A stretch of DNA of 64,000 bases, taken from assembly GCF_004784465.1 (NCBI RefSeq), contig NZ_SRRU01000002.1, positions 496,001-560,000 on the forward strand, read 5' to 3'. Below, in pieces: positions 41,717-49,657 of this stretch. The notes under the pieces are model-generated. The model saw only the letters and a list, made by a program, of their open reading frames with translations. It was not told the origin of the DNA and searched no databases. How positions within the stretch are numbered: position 1 is the first letter of the stretch; every line of letters begins with the position of its first letter. The stretch is from Streptomyces griseoluteus (GTDB lineage: Bacteria > Actinomycetota > Actinomycetes > Streptomycetales > Streptomycetaceae). The position numbers and the translations under genes were made by a program.

Positions 41717-43687
41717 TCACCCGGGCCCCGGCGCGGAGACCGGGGCGGTGAACTGCCCCGCCTGGAGCGCGTACAGCTCCGCGTACACCCCGCCCCGCGC
41801 GAGCAGCTCCTCCGGGCTGCCGGACTCCACCAGCCGGCCCCGCTCCAGCACATGCACCAGATCCGCGTGCCGGACCGAGGCGAGCCGGTGCGTGATCAGC
41901 ACGACGGTCTGCCCGGTGCCCGCCAGCGCCCGGATCTTCTCGAACACCGCCAGCTCGGCCCGCGCGTCCAGCGCCGCCGTCGGCTCGTCCACGATCAGGA
42001 TGCCGCCCCGCCGGTAGGCGGCCCGCGCGATCCCGAGCCGCTGCCACTGGCCCCCGGACAGCTCGTGGCCGCCGGTGAAATTGCGGGCCAGCAGGGTGTC
42101 CAGACCGCGCGGCAGGCCCGCGACCACCTCCTCGGCACCCGCCTCCGCGACCGCCGCCGCCAGCCGCTCCTCGGTCATCGGTACGGAGGAGCGGCCCACC
42201 GCCACGTTCACCCGCGCGGTGAACGGCCACCGTTTGAAGTCCTGCGCCACCATCGCCACCCGCTCGGCCAGCAGCCGCCGGTCTGCCCGCGCGGCGTCCA
42301 CCCCGTCCCACAGCACCCGGCCCCGGTCCGGCGCGTACAGGCCCGCGAGCAGCTTGACGAGGGTCGTCTTGCCCGAACCGTTCTCGCCGACCAGCGCGAT
42401 GATCCGGCCCATGGGCAGGCTGAGGCTCACCCCGTCCAGCGCGGGCCGCGCCGAATCGCCCGGGTAGCTGAAGGTGACGTCCTCGAACCTGATCTCCTTC
42501 GGCTCCTCCGGCAGTTCCTCCCCGCCCACCGGGATCGCCCGCTCGGCCGCCTCCACGTACAGCCGCTTCAGGTCCCCGACGAACAGCGCCTCCTCGTGCA
42601 GCTGGTTGATCTCCAGCACCAGCGTGTCCAGGCTCGCCGACCCGGTACGGATGGCGATGACCGCCGTACCCGCCACCGAAAGCGCCATCGCCCCGGCCAG
42701 CAGCAGCGCGCCCAGGGTGGCGTACGTGGCGAGCGTCGCCAGCCCCGTCCAAGCGGCCGCCGCCAGGCCCGTGCGGGCGGCCAGCCGGGAGAGCCGGGCC
42801 TGTTCGGCCTCCGCCGTCTCCGACATCGCGCGATAGTGCCGCAGCAGGAACGGGCCGACCCCGTGCACCCGGATCTCCGGCGCCGCCCCCGGCTCGGTGA
42901 GCAGACTGCCGATGAGGTGCCCGGCCCGCGCGTGCTGCACCCAGGTGTGGAACGACTCGTAGCGCCGCCGCGCGTTGGTCAGCGCGCTCCAGGCGCTCGG
43001 CAGCGTCATGGTGACCAGCAGCGGGAGCAGCGCGGGGTGCAGCACGGTCAGCACACCGGCCGCCGCCATGAGAGAGATCAGCGCGTTGATCACCCGCGCG
43101 CTGTAGGAGATCATGTGGCGCGCCGAGCGGGCGCCGTACTGCGCGGTGTCCAGCAGCTTGTGGAAGGCGTGGTCCTCGATCGCGGCCAGCTCCACATTGG
43201 CCGCCCGCTCCAGATACAGCTCGGTGGCCACCCGTTCCACCTTGGGCTCCAGCCGCCCGGTGGCGTAGGTGGAGGCGGCCCGCAGCAGCGCCGAGATCAG
43301 CATCGTCGCCGCCATCACCGCGAGGGCGGGTACGGCGGCGCGCAGCCGGTGCTCGATGTCCGGCCCGGTGAGCAGGCTGCCGAGCGCGCTGTTGACGGCC
43401 AGCAGGCTCACCGCCTGGGCCACACCCCGGCCCACCTCGGCGGCCAGCACGGTACGGGCGGCCCGCGGGTCCGCCTGCCGGGCCAGCTCCAGACTGGACG
43501 CCAGCATGCCGGGGAGCCGTCGCACCATCGAGCGGAGGCTCAGCTCCAGGAAGGCCTCGGCGTGCTCGTTCCACCCCATGTCGTACCGCAGGGGGCCGCC
43601 GAAGAGCAGCCGCTCCGACTCGGAGACCTCGGGACCGTCCGGGTCCTTGGAGTCGCCTGGCCTGTTCCGCCCCCGTCGCTGCCGCAC
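41717..43687 (-). CDS. ABC exporter half-transporter (fused TMD-NBD)
   Basis: A 656-residue type IV ABC exporter. Six membrane helices span about residues 75-380. The nucleotide-binding domain (about 415-640) has G-E-N-G-S-G-K-T-T (Walker A), V-A-Q-D-F-K-R-W (Q-loop), H-E-L-S-G-G-Q-W-Q (signature) and I-L-I-V-D-E-P-T (Walker B). GTG 43687 is supported by GGGAGGT 5 nt upstream. The E-R-V-A-M-V-A-Q-D-F-K-R-W-P-F-T style Q-loop is typical of transporters next to lantipeptide or natural-product genes, but no biosynthetic gene is near. A half-transporter must dimerise. It lies downstream of the HATPase/140-residue pair in the same direction. Confidence 0.9.
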   Translation of the reverse strand: MRQRRGRNRPGDSKDPDGPEVSESERLLFGGPLRYDMGWNEHAEAFLELSLRSMVRRLPGMLASSLELARQADPRAARTVLAAEVGRGVAQAVSLLAVNSALGSLLTGPDIEHRLRAAVPALAVMAATMLISALLRAASTYATGRLEPKVERVATELYLERAANVELAAIEDHAFHKLLDTAQYGARSARHMISYSARVINALISLMAAAGVLTVLHPALLPLLVTMTLPSAWSALTNARRRYESFHTWVQHARAGHLIGSLLTEPGAAPEIRVHGVGPFLLRHYRAMSETAEAEQARLSRLAARTGLAAAAWTGLATLATYATLGALLLAGAMALSVAGTAVIAIRTGSASLDTLVLEINQLHEEALFVGDLKRLYVEAAERAIPVGGEELPEEPKEIRFEDVTFSYPGDSARPALDGVSLSLPMGRIIALVGENGSGKTTLVKLLAGLYAPDRGRVLWDGVDAARADRRLLAERVAMVAQDFKRWPFTARVNVAVGRSSVPMTEERLAAAVAEAGAEEVVAGLPRGLDTLLARNFTGGHELSGGQWQRLGIARAAYRRGGILIVDEPTAALDARAELAVFEKIRALAGTGQTVVLITHRLASVRHADLVHVLERGRLVESGSPEELLARGGVYAELYALQAGQFTAPVSAPGPG

Positions 43688-43833
43688 CGCGGACCTCCCG
43701 CTCGCCGTGACCGAACGGCCACTATCCCCGCGGGCGCCCGGCACGGGCAGAGCGCGAGCGGGGGCAACGGGGGCGTACGGGGGTGCGCGGGGAGGGGCGG
43801 CCGGAGCGGATGCCGTACCGGGGGCGCGTGGCG

Positions 43834-44256
43834 TCAGGCCGGTATGGGGCGGGACCAGTCCGGGGTGGTGCCGGTGACCCGGCACAGAGCCAGGTAGAGC
43901 GGGATGGGCGGGGTGTAGGGGATCGTGCCGGCCGGGCGGCGCAGCAGATGGGCGGTGCGGGGGACGGGGGCGCCGGGAGCGTACTGGGCGGGGGCGGGCC
44001 AGGGCAGCGCGTAGTCGGAGTCGGCCGGGACGAGCCACCACCAGCGGCCGCCCTCGGCGTACACACAGCCCACCCGGGGGAGTCGGGGGACGATCAGGGC
44101 GGCCAGGCGGTCGGGCATGGCGACGGCGTCGCAGCCGAGCGGGGCGGTCATGCCCTCGGGCACCGGCGGTCCGGGGGACCGGGCCGGGGCGGGGCGGCCG
44201 CGCCCGAGCCGGACCAGGGTGTTCAGACCGAGCGGGTGCCCGGCGGCGCCGGTCAC
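43834..44256 (-). CDS. Hypothetical protein coupled to the HATPase gene
   Basis: A 140-residue protein whose GTG start (44256) overlaps the HATPase stop (GTGA). The N-terminus is Arg/Pro-rich; the rest (A-M-P-D-R-L-A-A-L-I-V-P-R-L-P-R-V-G-C-V, then G-G-R-W-W-W-L-V-P-A-D-S-D and T-A-H-L-L-R-R-P) looks like a small folded domain with a conserved triple Trp. Similar proteins sit beside anti-sigma-like ATPases in Streptomyces in my memory, but I cannot name the family. No membrane or signal sequence is present. It probably functions with the HATPase. Confidence 0.65.
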   Translation of the reverse strand: MTGAAGHPLGLNTLVRLGRGRPAPARSPGPPVPEGMTAPLGCDAVAMPDRLAALIVPRLPRVGCVYAEGGRWWWLVPADSDYALPWPAPAQYAPGAPVPRTAHLLRRPAGTIPYTPPIPLYLALCRVTGTTPDWSRPIPA

Positions 44257-44951
44257 GACCGGCTCCGGACTTCGGCGGGTTCGGCGGCAGGGGCGTACTG
44301 CTCGGGCACCCGGATGTGGCGGCCGGGGGCGGAGCGTACGTCCTCGCCGGGGGCGCGGGAGGGGTCGGGCTTGCCGCGTGTGCCCCAGCCGAGGTCGTGG
44401 CGGGGCTCGGTGGCGCGGGTGCCGACGCGGGTGCCCGTGTGCGCCGGGGCGTCGGAGTGGCCGTCCGCGGCGGGGCCGCGGTCCAGCTCGGCCCAGACCA
44501 GCAGGCCCGGTCCGTACTCCTGGGCACCCCAGGCCCGGCACAGCGCGGCGACCAGAAGCAACCCCCTCCCGTGCTCCTCGTCGGGCCGCTGCTGTGCCGG
44601 GTGGGGCTCGCCGGGCGCGCATCCCTCGTCCCGCACGGCGATGCGCACCAGGCCGTCGTGGTCGGCCAGTTCGCACACCACGCGACTGCTCGCGGTGTGC
44701 ACGACGGCGTTGGTGACCAGCTCGGAGACGACCAGGACCGCGCTTTCGCAGGTGTCCGCGCACACCGACCAGCCGGCGAGCCGGGTCCGCGCCAGGCGTC
44801 TGGCCTGGGCCGGGGAGCCCGGATGCGCGGCCAGCTCGAAGCGGAACCGGCGGCCGGCCCCGGCCGTTGCCGGTGCCGGTGCTGCGCCGGGACGGGAACG
44901 GTCTGCGGCGGAGTCTGTTCCTAAGGGCGCGGACGGAATCACGCTTGCCAC
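44253..44951 (-). CDS. HATPase_c (anti-sigma-factor/SpoIIAB-like) ATP-binding protein
   Basis: A 232-residue protein with a GHKL-type ATP-binding domain (about residues 40-150): A-R-R-L-A-R-T-R-L-A-G-W, then V-S-E-L-V-T-N-A-V-V-H-T (N-box), V-R-I-A-V-R-D-E-G-C-A-P (G1) and H-G-R-G-L-L-L-V-A-A-L (G2). There is no histidine phosphoacceptor domain, so it resembles SpoIIAB/RsbW-like regulators that are abundant in Streptomyces. The roughly 80-residue C-terminal tail is low-complexity. GTG 44951 follows GAGGAG closely; GTG 44942 and TTG 44978 are alternatives. It is divergent from the XRE gene and completes a WhiJ-type three-gene locus. Confidence 0.85.
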   Translation of the reverse strand: MASVIPSAPLGTDSAADRSRPGAAPAPATAGAGRRFRFELAAHPGSPAQARRLARTRLAGWSVCADTCESAVLVVSELVTNAVVHTASSRVVCELADHDGLVRIAVRDEGCAPGEPHPAQQRPDEEHGRGLLLVAALCRAWGAQEYGPGLLVWAELDRGPAADGHSDAPAHTGTRVGTRATEPRHDLGWGTRGKPDPSRAPGEDVRSAPGRHIRVPEQYAPAAEPAEVRSRS

Positions 44952-44967
44952 TATCTCCTCGCCGTGA

Positions 44968-44982
44968 ACACTTGGCAAGTGT
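44968..44982. promoter_or_regulatory. Palindromic operator ACACTTG-GC-AAGTGT
   Basis: An odd-length perfect palindrome (arms ACACTT/AAGTGT around GGC), flanked by TGA and TCA that extend it with one mismatch. It lies in the divergent control region of the HATPase and XRE genes, just before the HATPase start. It is a good candidate binding site for the XRE regulator encoded 210 bp away. Confidence 0.65.
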
Positions 44983-45003
44983 CACTCTGAAAAATGCAGA
45001 GTG
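44983..45003. promoter_or_regulatory. Second inverted repeat abutting the operator
   Basis: CACTCTG and CAGAGTG are perfect 7-bp arms with a 7-nt A-rich spacer. It directly adjoins the 44968-44982 palindrome, giving stacked dyads in one promoter region. Confidence 0.55.
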
Positions 45004-45191
45004 CGGTATGACGCGGTGAACGGCCGTGGCACACTGCTCGCAACAGCACCTCGCGCGGCGCCAATTGGGACCCTCGCCGATCCGTCCGGATCGTCGATCG
45101 CGTCTTCGAACGGCGCCGCAGGGCTGTCGGGGTTCCTTCACCGGGTATCCCCGCCCAGGCAACCGGTATCCCTTCCGTCGGAGGTGGCAAC

Positions 45192-46052
45192 GTGAGCGAA
45201 CCGCGGTCCGCGCCGACCGTGGGTCAGGTGGTCCTCGGCCGCCGCCTGCTGGACCTGCGGGAACGCGCCGGGCTCAAGCGCGAGGAGGCCGCCCGCGTCC
45301 TGCGCGTCGCCCCCGCCACCGTGCGCCGCATGGAGACGGCCGAGGTCTCCCTCAAGATCCCGTACCTCCAACTCCTGCTGAAGTCCTACGGTGTTCCGGA
45401 CGACGAGGCCGAACTCTTCGTGCAGCTCGCCGAGGAGGCCAACCGGCCCGGCTGGTGGCAGCGGTTCCACGACATCCTGCCCGGCTGGTTCTCCATGTAC
45501 GTCAGCCTGGAGGGCGCCGCCGCGCTCATCCGCTCCTACGAGCCGCACTTCGTCCCCGGCCTGCTCCAGACCGAGGACTACGCGCGCGGGGTGCTCAGAT
45601 CCGGCGCCGTCGGCCAGACCAGCCCCGACGACATCGAGCGCCACGTCGATCTCCGGATGCGCCGTCAGGAACTCCTCACCCGCCCCGACGCCCCCCGCTT
45701 CTGGGCCGTGATGGACGAGACCGCCCTGCGCCGTCCGGTCGGCGGCCCCGAGGTGATGCGCGCCCAGCTCGACAGACTTCTGGAGGCCACGACGCTGCCC
45801 GGCGTCACCCTCCAGGTGGCCCCGTTCGCCAACGGGCCGCATCCGGGCACGTACGGCCCCTTCGTACTGTTCCGGTTCGCCATGCCCGAACTCCCGGACA
45901 TGGTCTACAGCGAGTACCTGACCGGCGCGGTCTACCTCGACGCGCGCTCCGAGGTGGCGACTCATCTGGAGGTCATGGACCGCATGGCGGCGCAGGCCGC
46001 CACGGCACAACGCACGAAGGAGATCCTGCGGGATCTCCGCAAGGAGCTGTGA
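45192..46052 (+). CDS. XRE-family regulator with DUF5753 domain (WhiJ-like)
   Basis: A 286-residue DNA-binding protein. Residues about 10-70 are an XRE helix-turn-helix (L-D-L-R-E-R-A-G-L-K-R-E-E-A-A-R-V-L-R-V-A). The rest is DUF5753: L-I-R-S-Y-E-P-H-F-V-P-G-L-L-Q-T-E-D-Y-A, R-M-R-R-Q-E-L-L and P-G-V-T-L-Q-V-A-P-F. This is the architecture of WhiJ and its many Streptomyces paralogues, which regulate development and antibiotic production with a small DUF397 partner. GTG 45192 is preceded by GGAGGTGG. Its stop (TGA) directly abuts the ATG of the DUF397 gene. Stacked palindromes upstream are likely operators. Confidence 0.92.
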   Translation: MSEPRSAPTVGQVVLGRRLLDLRERAGLKREEAARVLRVAPATVRRMETAEVSLKIPYLQLLLKSYGVPDDEAELFVQLAEEANRPGWWQRFHDILPGWFSMYVSLEGAAALIRSYEPHFVPGLLQTEDYARGVLRSGAVGQTSPDDIERHVDLRMRRQELLTRPDAPRFWAVMDETALRRPVGGPEVMRAQLDRLLEATTLPGVTLQVAPFANGPHPGTYGPFVLFRFAMPELPDMVYSEYLTGAVYLDARSEVATHLEVMDRMAAQAATAQRTKEILRDLRKEL

Positions 46053-46307
46053 ATGGATCGCATCAATCCGCGCCGCCGCGTCTACAACGGCATGCCCGCG
46101 CGGGAACTGGGCGCCGTGGGCTGGCACAAGCCCTGGAGCGGCGGCAACGGCGGGAACTGCCTGGAGGCCATGAAGCTGGCCGACGGCCGCATCGCCGTAC
46201 GTCAGTCCACCGACCCGGACGGCCCCGCGCTGATATACACCACCGCCGAGATGACCGCCTTCATCGAGGGTGCGAAGGCGGGAGAGGCGGACTTCCTGCT
46301 CTCCTGA
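46053..46307 (+). CDS. DUF397 protein (WhiJ-partner type)
   Basis: An 84-residue DUF397 protein. W-H-K-P-W-S-G-G-N-G-G-N-C-L-E-A matches the S-x-x-x-G-x-x-C-V-E core, and I-A-V-R-Q-S-T-D-P-D-G-P-A-L-I-Y-T is the conserved R-D-S-K/D-x-P block with a Q-S variant. F-I-E-G-A-K-A-G-E-A-D closes the domain. The start follows the XRE stop with no gap (TGAATG), so expression must be coupled. DUF397 proteins are thought to bind and modulate their XRE partner. Confidence 0.92.
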   Translation: MDRINPRRRVYNGMPARELGAVGWHKPWSGGNGGNCLEAMKLADGRIAVRQSTDPDGPALIYTTAEMTAFIEGAKAGEADFLLS

Positions 46308-46380
46308 ACGGCTGTCACTGTTTTTGACTCTGCGCAACACCCTTGACCCCCCGTCCCCGCACTCCCCCTTTCGCTCCGGT

Positions 46381-46410
46381 CCGGCCGATGGCTACACCGC
46401 CATCGGCCGG
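46381..46410 (-). terminator. Hairpin spanning the gltD-like stop codon
   Basis: Perfect 11-bp stem (46381-46391 with 46400-46410) and 8-nt loop. The loop contains the TAG stop of the flavoprotein gene, so the structure is partly coding. It may terminate both convergent transcripts. Confidence 0.6.
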
Positions 46411-47879
46411 TCGTACGGCGAGATCGGCGCCTCCAGCCACGACTCACCCATCAGATACCGGTCCACGGCCGCCGCCACCGCCCGGCCCTCCGCGATCGCC
46501 CACACCACGAGCGACTGACCGCGCGCCGCGTCCCCGGCGGCGAACACCCCCGGCACGTTGGTGCCGAACTCCCCGTCCCGCGCGAGCGTGCCGCGCGGCT
46601 CCGTCTCCAGCCCCAACTGGTCGATGAGACCGTCCGCACGGTCCGGCCCGGAGAAGCCGAGCGCCAGCAGCACCAGGTCGGCCGGCAGCACCCGCTCGGT
46701 GCCCGTCACCGGCCGGCGCCGCTCGTCCACCTCCACCAGGTGCAGTTCCTTCACCCGCCCTTGCCCGTCCCCGGTGAACCGGAGCGTGGACGCCGCGAAC
46801 AGCCGGGCGTCCGCGTCCGCCGCCGGAGCGGTCCGCAGCTCACCCGCTTCCTCGTGCGCGCCGGAGAGACGGTAGAGCTTCGGGTACGTCGGCCACGGCT
46901 CCGCCTCCGCGTCCCGCTCGCCGCCCGGCCGGGCGTAGATGTCCAACTGGGTCACGGACGCGGCGCCCTCGCGTACCGCCGTCCCCAGGCAGTCGGCGCC
47001 GGTGTCCCCGCCGCCCACGATCACCACATGCCGCCCGGCCGCCGACAGGGGGTTGGCCTCCAGGTCGCCCGCGCACACCCGGTTGGCCGGCGGCAGGTAC
47101 TCCATGGCCTGATGGACCCCGGCCAACTCCCGTCCAGGCACCGGCAGTTCCCGCCACGCCGTGGCACCGGTGGCGATCACCACCGCGTCGTACCGGGACC
47201 GCAGCTCCGGCGCCGGTATGTCCTGCCCGACCGCCGTCGACGTACGGAACCGGGTCCCCTCCGCCCGCATCTGCTCCAGGCGCCGGTCCAGGAAGCGCTT
47301 CTCCATCTTGAACTCGGGGATGCCGTACCGCATCAGCCCCCCGATCCGGTCGTCCTTCTCGTACACCGCCACGGTGTGCCCCGCCCGCGTGAGCTGCTGC
47401 GCGGCGGCCAGCCCGGTCGGCCCGGACCCGATCACCGCGACCGTCTTCCCGGACAGCCGGTCCGGCGGCCGGGGCGGCACGAACCCCTCCTCCCAGGCCC
47501 GCTCGGCGATCGCCCACTCGACGTTCTTGATCGTGACGGCGGGCTGGTTGATGGCCAGCACACACCCCGCCTCGCAGGGCGCCGGACACAATCTGCCGGT
47601 GAACTCGGGGAAGTTGTTCGTCGCGTGCAGCCGCTCGCTCGCCGCCCGCCAGTCCGACCGGGCCACCAGGTCGTTCCACTCGGGGATCAGGTTCCCCAGC
47701 GGACAGGCGTCGTGGCAGAACGGGACCCCGCAGTCCATGCACCGGTTCGCCTGCGCACTCACGATCGGCAGCAACGCCCCCGGTACGTAGATCTCGTCCC
47801 AGTCCCGGACCCGCTCCACCACCGGCCGCCGCGGCCACTCCTGGCGCGGTGTGCTCATGAACCCCTTGGGATCGGCCAT
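46392..47879 (-). CDS. Glutamate synthase small-subunit (GltD)-type NADPH oxidoreductase
   Basis: A 495-residue protein with the GltD layout. An N-terminal two-cluster ferredoxin-like region has C-M-D-C-G-V-P-F-C-H-D-A-C-P-L-G-N and L-C-P-A-P-C-E-A-G-C. The FAD site is V-I-G-S-G-P-T-G-L-A-A-A near residue 150, the NADPH site is V-I-V-G-G-G-D-T-G-A-D-C near 290, and the G-D-A-A-R-G-Q-S-L-V-V-W-A-I motif near the end binds flavin. GltD passes electrons to GltB for glutamate formation. No gltB is adjacent, so it is either unlinked or serves another acceptor. ATG 47879 has GAGGAAG upstream. The family call is firm; the partner is unknown. Confidence 0.92.
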   Translation of the reverse strand: MADPKGFMSTPRQEWPRRPVVERVRDWDEIYVPGALLPIVSAQANRCMDCGVPFCHDACPLGNLIPEWNDLVARSDWRAASERLHATNNFPEFTGRLCPAPCEAGCVLAINQPAVTIKNVEWAIAERAWEEGFVPPRPPDRLSGKTVAVIGSGPTGLAAAQQLTRAGHTVAVYEKDDRIGGLMRYGIPEFKMEKRFLDRRLEQMRAEGTRFRTSTAVGQDIPAPELRSRYDAVVIATGATAWRELPVPGRELAGVHQAMEYLPPANRVCAGDLEANPLSAAGRHVVIVGGGDTGADCLGTAVREGAASVTQLDIYARPGGERDAEAEPWPTYPKLYRLSGAHEEAGELRTAPAADADARLFAASTLRFTGDGQGRVKELHLVEVDERRRPVTGTERVLPADLVLLALGFSGPDRADGLIDQLGLETEPRGTLARDGEFGTNVPGVFAAGDAARGQSLVVWAIAEGRAVAAAVDRYLMGESWLEAPISPYDRPMAV

Positions 47880-48119
47880 GGGCGTCTTCCTCGCGGACGT
47901 GTACCGGGGTATGGAGGGCACTGAGGGTGCCACGGGCCGTGCGGCATCGGACGGGGGCCCTCGGCGGTCACCCGGCCCGAAGACGACCCCGTCCCTGTGT
48001 CTTTCCGGCCACGATACGTCTCCACCGACCCCGGCGCAGGGCGGCGGACGCCACCTTTCCGCACTCCAGCGGCCCACCGGCCCACGCCCGCGACCCCCGG
48101 CTCCCTCGCTCCACTTCCG

Positions 48120-48881
48120 TCACTCCTCTCCCTGCTCCCGTCCCGGTTCCACCACCTCCCGCGCGGCCGGCTCCCGCCACTCCCGCAGCACTTCCTCCAC
48201 CGCCCCGGCGATCCGCTCGCGCGCCTCGCGCCGGGGCACTCCGCTCATCAGCAGCCCGTCGTACGGCGTGTCCAGGTGGCGTACCGACGCCACCACCGCC
48301 GAGGTCACCGCCGCCTCCGACAGCGCCCGGCCAGCCGCGCTCCGCCCGACCCGCCCACTGCCCCGCAGGGCCGCGTGCCCGGCGACCGCCCGCGCCCGGC
48401 CGTCCGGACAGCCGGGGAACAGCCGCCCGATCTCCGCCGCGAACTCCGCGACGAACCGCTCGTCCTCCGCCATCCGGCGTCGCGCGTCCCGCACCCGGCG
48501 CCGCTGCCGGACCTCCGCGTCGGCCAGACAGCGTTCCTCCGCCCGCGCCAGTGCGGCCTCCTCCACCAGCAGGCCCTGGCGCTCGTACCGGCCACGCCGC
48601 CGCGCGAACCGCACCACCACCGCCGACAGCGCGCTCTCCTCCCGCGCCCTGCGGGTCAGCGCGGCATCCCCGCGCGGGAGGAACACCAGGTGCCCCAGAT
48701 CCGCGCAGTCGAGGCAACGCGGCGCCCCGTCCTCCAGCACCAGCAGGGCCAGCGGCCCCTGCCGGCAGGCCACGCAGTGCTTGCGCTGCTGCGGCTGCAC
48801 CACGACCGGACCGCCTCCGGCATCGGGCAGCGCGGGGGAGCGTGGCTCCACGGAACGGCGTGCACCTGCGGGACGTGCCAT
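48120..48881 (-). CDS. DUF2293 domain protein with Cys pairs
   Basis: A 253-residue protein. An N-terminal C-V-A-C near residue 35 and C-L-D-C near 55 form a likely zinc ribbon. The middle is Arg/Glu-rich and helical (possible coiled coil, about 85-150). The C-terminal part (F-A-A-E-I-G-R-L-F-P-G-C-P, then H-L-D-T-P-Y-D-G-L-L-M-S-G-V-P-R-R-E-A-R) is DUF2293. The function is unknown; fungal and bacterial members are uncharacterised. ATG 48881 is chosen because homologous sequence starts after the R-A-V-L-G leader; an earlier start at 48923 exists. It is divergent from the kinase-like gene. Confidence 0.8.
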   Translation of the reverse strand: MARPAGARRSVEPRSPALPDAGGGPVVVQPQQRKHCVACRQGPLALLVLEDGAPRCLDCADLGHLVFLPRGDAALTRRAREESALSAVVVRFARRRGRYERQGLLVEEAALARAEERCLADAEVRQRRRVRDARRRMAEDERFVAEFAAEIGRLFPGCPDGRARAVAGHAALRGSGRVGRSAAGRALSEAAVTSAVVASVRHLDTPYDGLLMSGVPRREARERIAGAVEEVLREWREPAAREVVEPGREQGEE

Positions 48882-48981
48882 ACGCGGTTCTTTCCCCAGC
48901 ACCGGCCGGTCCTCCCCCCGCACGAGACCCGGCCACTCCTCCTTCCCTCCCCTCCTGGGCCTTCCCTTTCCGGCTTCCCGG

Positions 48982-48987
48982 CATCAT
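48982..48987 (+). promoter_or_regulatory. Candidate -10 (CATCAT) for a leaderless kinase-like gene
   Basis: CATCAT ends 6 nt before GTG 48994; no ribosome site is present in the GGGCGT spacer. The sequence match is weaker than TANNNT. Confidence 0.3.
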
Positions 48988-48993
48988 GGGCGT

Positions 48994-49626
48994 GTGCGAC
49001 TCGAAGCGATCACCTGGGAGCGGCTGGCCGAACGGCTCGCCGACCAGATTCTGGCGCTGGAGCCCGCCGACGGCAGCCCCTGGCCGCGCGTGGGCCTCGA
49101 CGGAGCGCCCGCCGCGGGGCCGGGTGACCTGGCCACCCGGATCTCCGAGGCGCTCCGGGTACGCGGCCGGCCGTCACTGGTCGTCGGCGCCGAGGGCTTC
49201 CTGCGCCCCGCCTCCCTCCGCCTGGAGCACGGGCGGCGCGACGAGGAGTCGTACTACAGCGGCTGGTTCGACACCGGCGCGCTGTGGCGCGAGGTCCTCG
49301 GTCCCCTGGACGCGGGGGGCGACGGGCGGGTGCTGCCCGATCTGTGGGACCCGGTCACCGACCGCGCCACCCGCAGCTCCTACGTCCAGTTGCCGCCCGG
49401 CGGAGTTCTGCTCCTGCACGGCCCCCTTCTTCTCCAGCACTGGTTCCCGTTCGACCTGACCGTCCACGTCCTGCTGTCGTCCGGCGCCCTGCGCCGCCGC
49501 ACCCCCGACCCCGAGCACTGGACGCTCCCCGCCTTCGCCCGCTACGAGAGGGAGACCGACCCCGCCGCGACGGCCGACGTGGTCGTACGCGCCGACGACC
49601 CCCGGCATCCCGCCTGGAACGGCTGA
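48994..49626 (+). CDS. Uridine-kinase-like protein with degenerate P-loop
   Basis: A 210-residue protein resembling the uridine kinase/phosphoribulokinase-like family of Streptomyces. The segment W-P-R-V-G-L-D-G-A-P-A-A-G-P-G-D-L-A aligns with the kinase P-loop V-G-I-D-G-x-x-x-S-G-K-S-T-L-A but lacks the Lys-Ser/Thr. S-Y-Y-S-G-W-F-D-T-G-A-L, V-L-P-D-L-W-D-P-V-T-D-R-A-T-R and V-L-L-L-H-G-P-L-L-L-Q-H-W-F-P-F-D match later elements of those kinases. Loss of the Walker lysine suggests it does not phosphorylate nucleosides in the usual way. The GTG 48994 start is inferred. Confidence 0.72.
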   Translation: MRLEAITWERLAERLADQILALEPADGSPWPRVGLDGAPAAGPGDLATRISEALRVRGRPSLVVGAEGFLRPASLRLEHGRRDEESYYSGWFDTGALWREVLGPLDAGGDGRVLPDLWDPVTDRATRSSYVQLPPGGVLLLHGPLLLQHWFPFDLTVHVLLSSGALRRRTPDPEHWTLPAFARYERETDPAATADVVVRADDPRHPAWNG

Positions 49627-49631
49627 CCTCG

Positions 49632-49657
49632 CCCGCCGGACCCGGAGGACCGGCGGG
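49632..49657. terminator. Terminator between kinase-like gene and corA
   Basis: CCCGCCGG (49632-49639) pairs with CCGGCGGG (49650-49657), a perfect 8-bp stem. It abuts the corA stop codon and likely serves both convergent genes. Confidence 0.65.
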
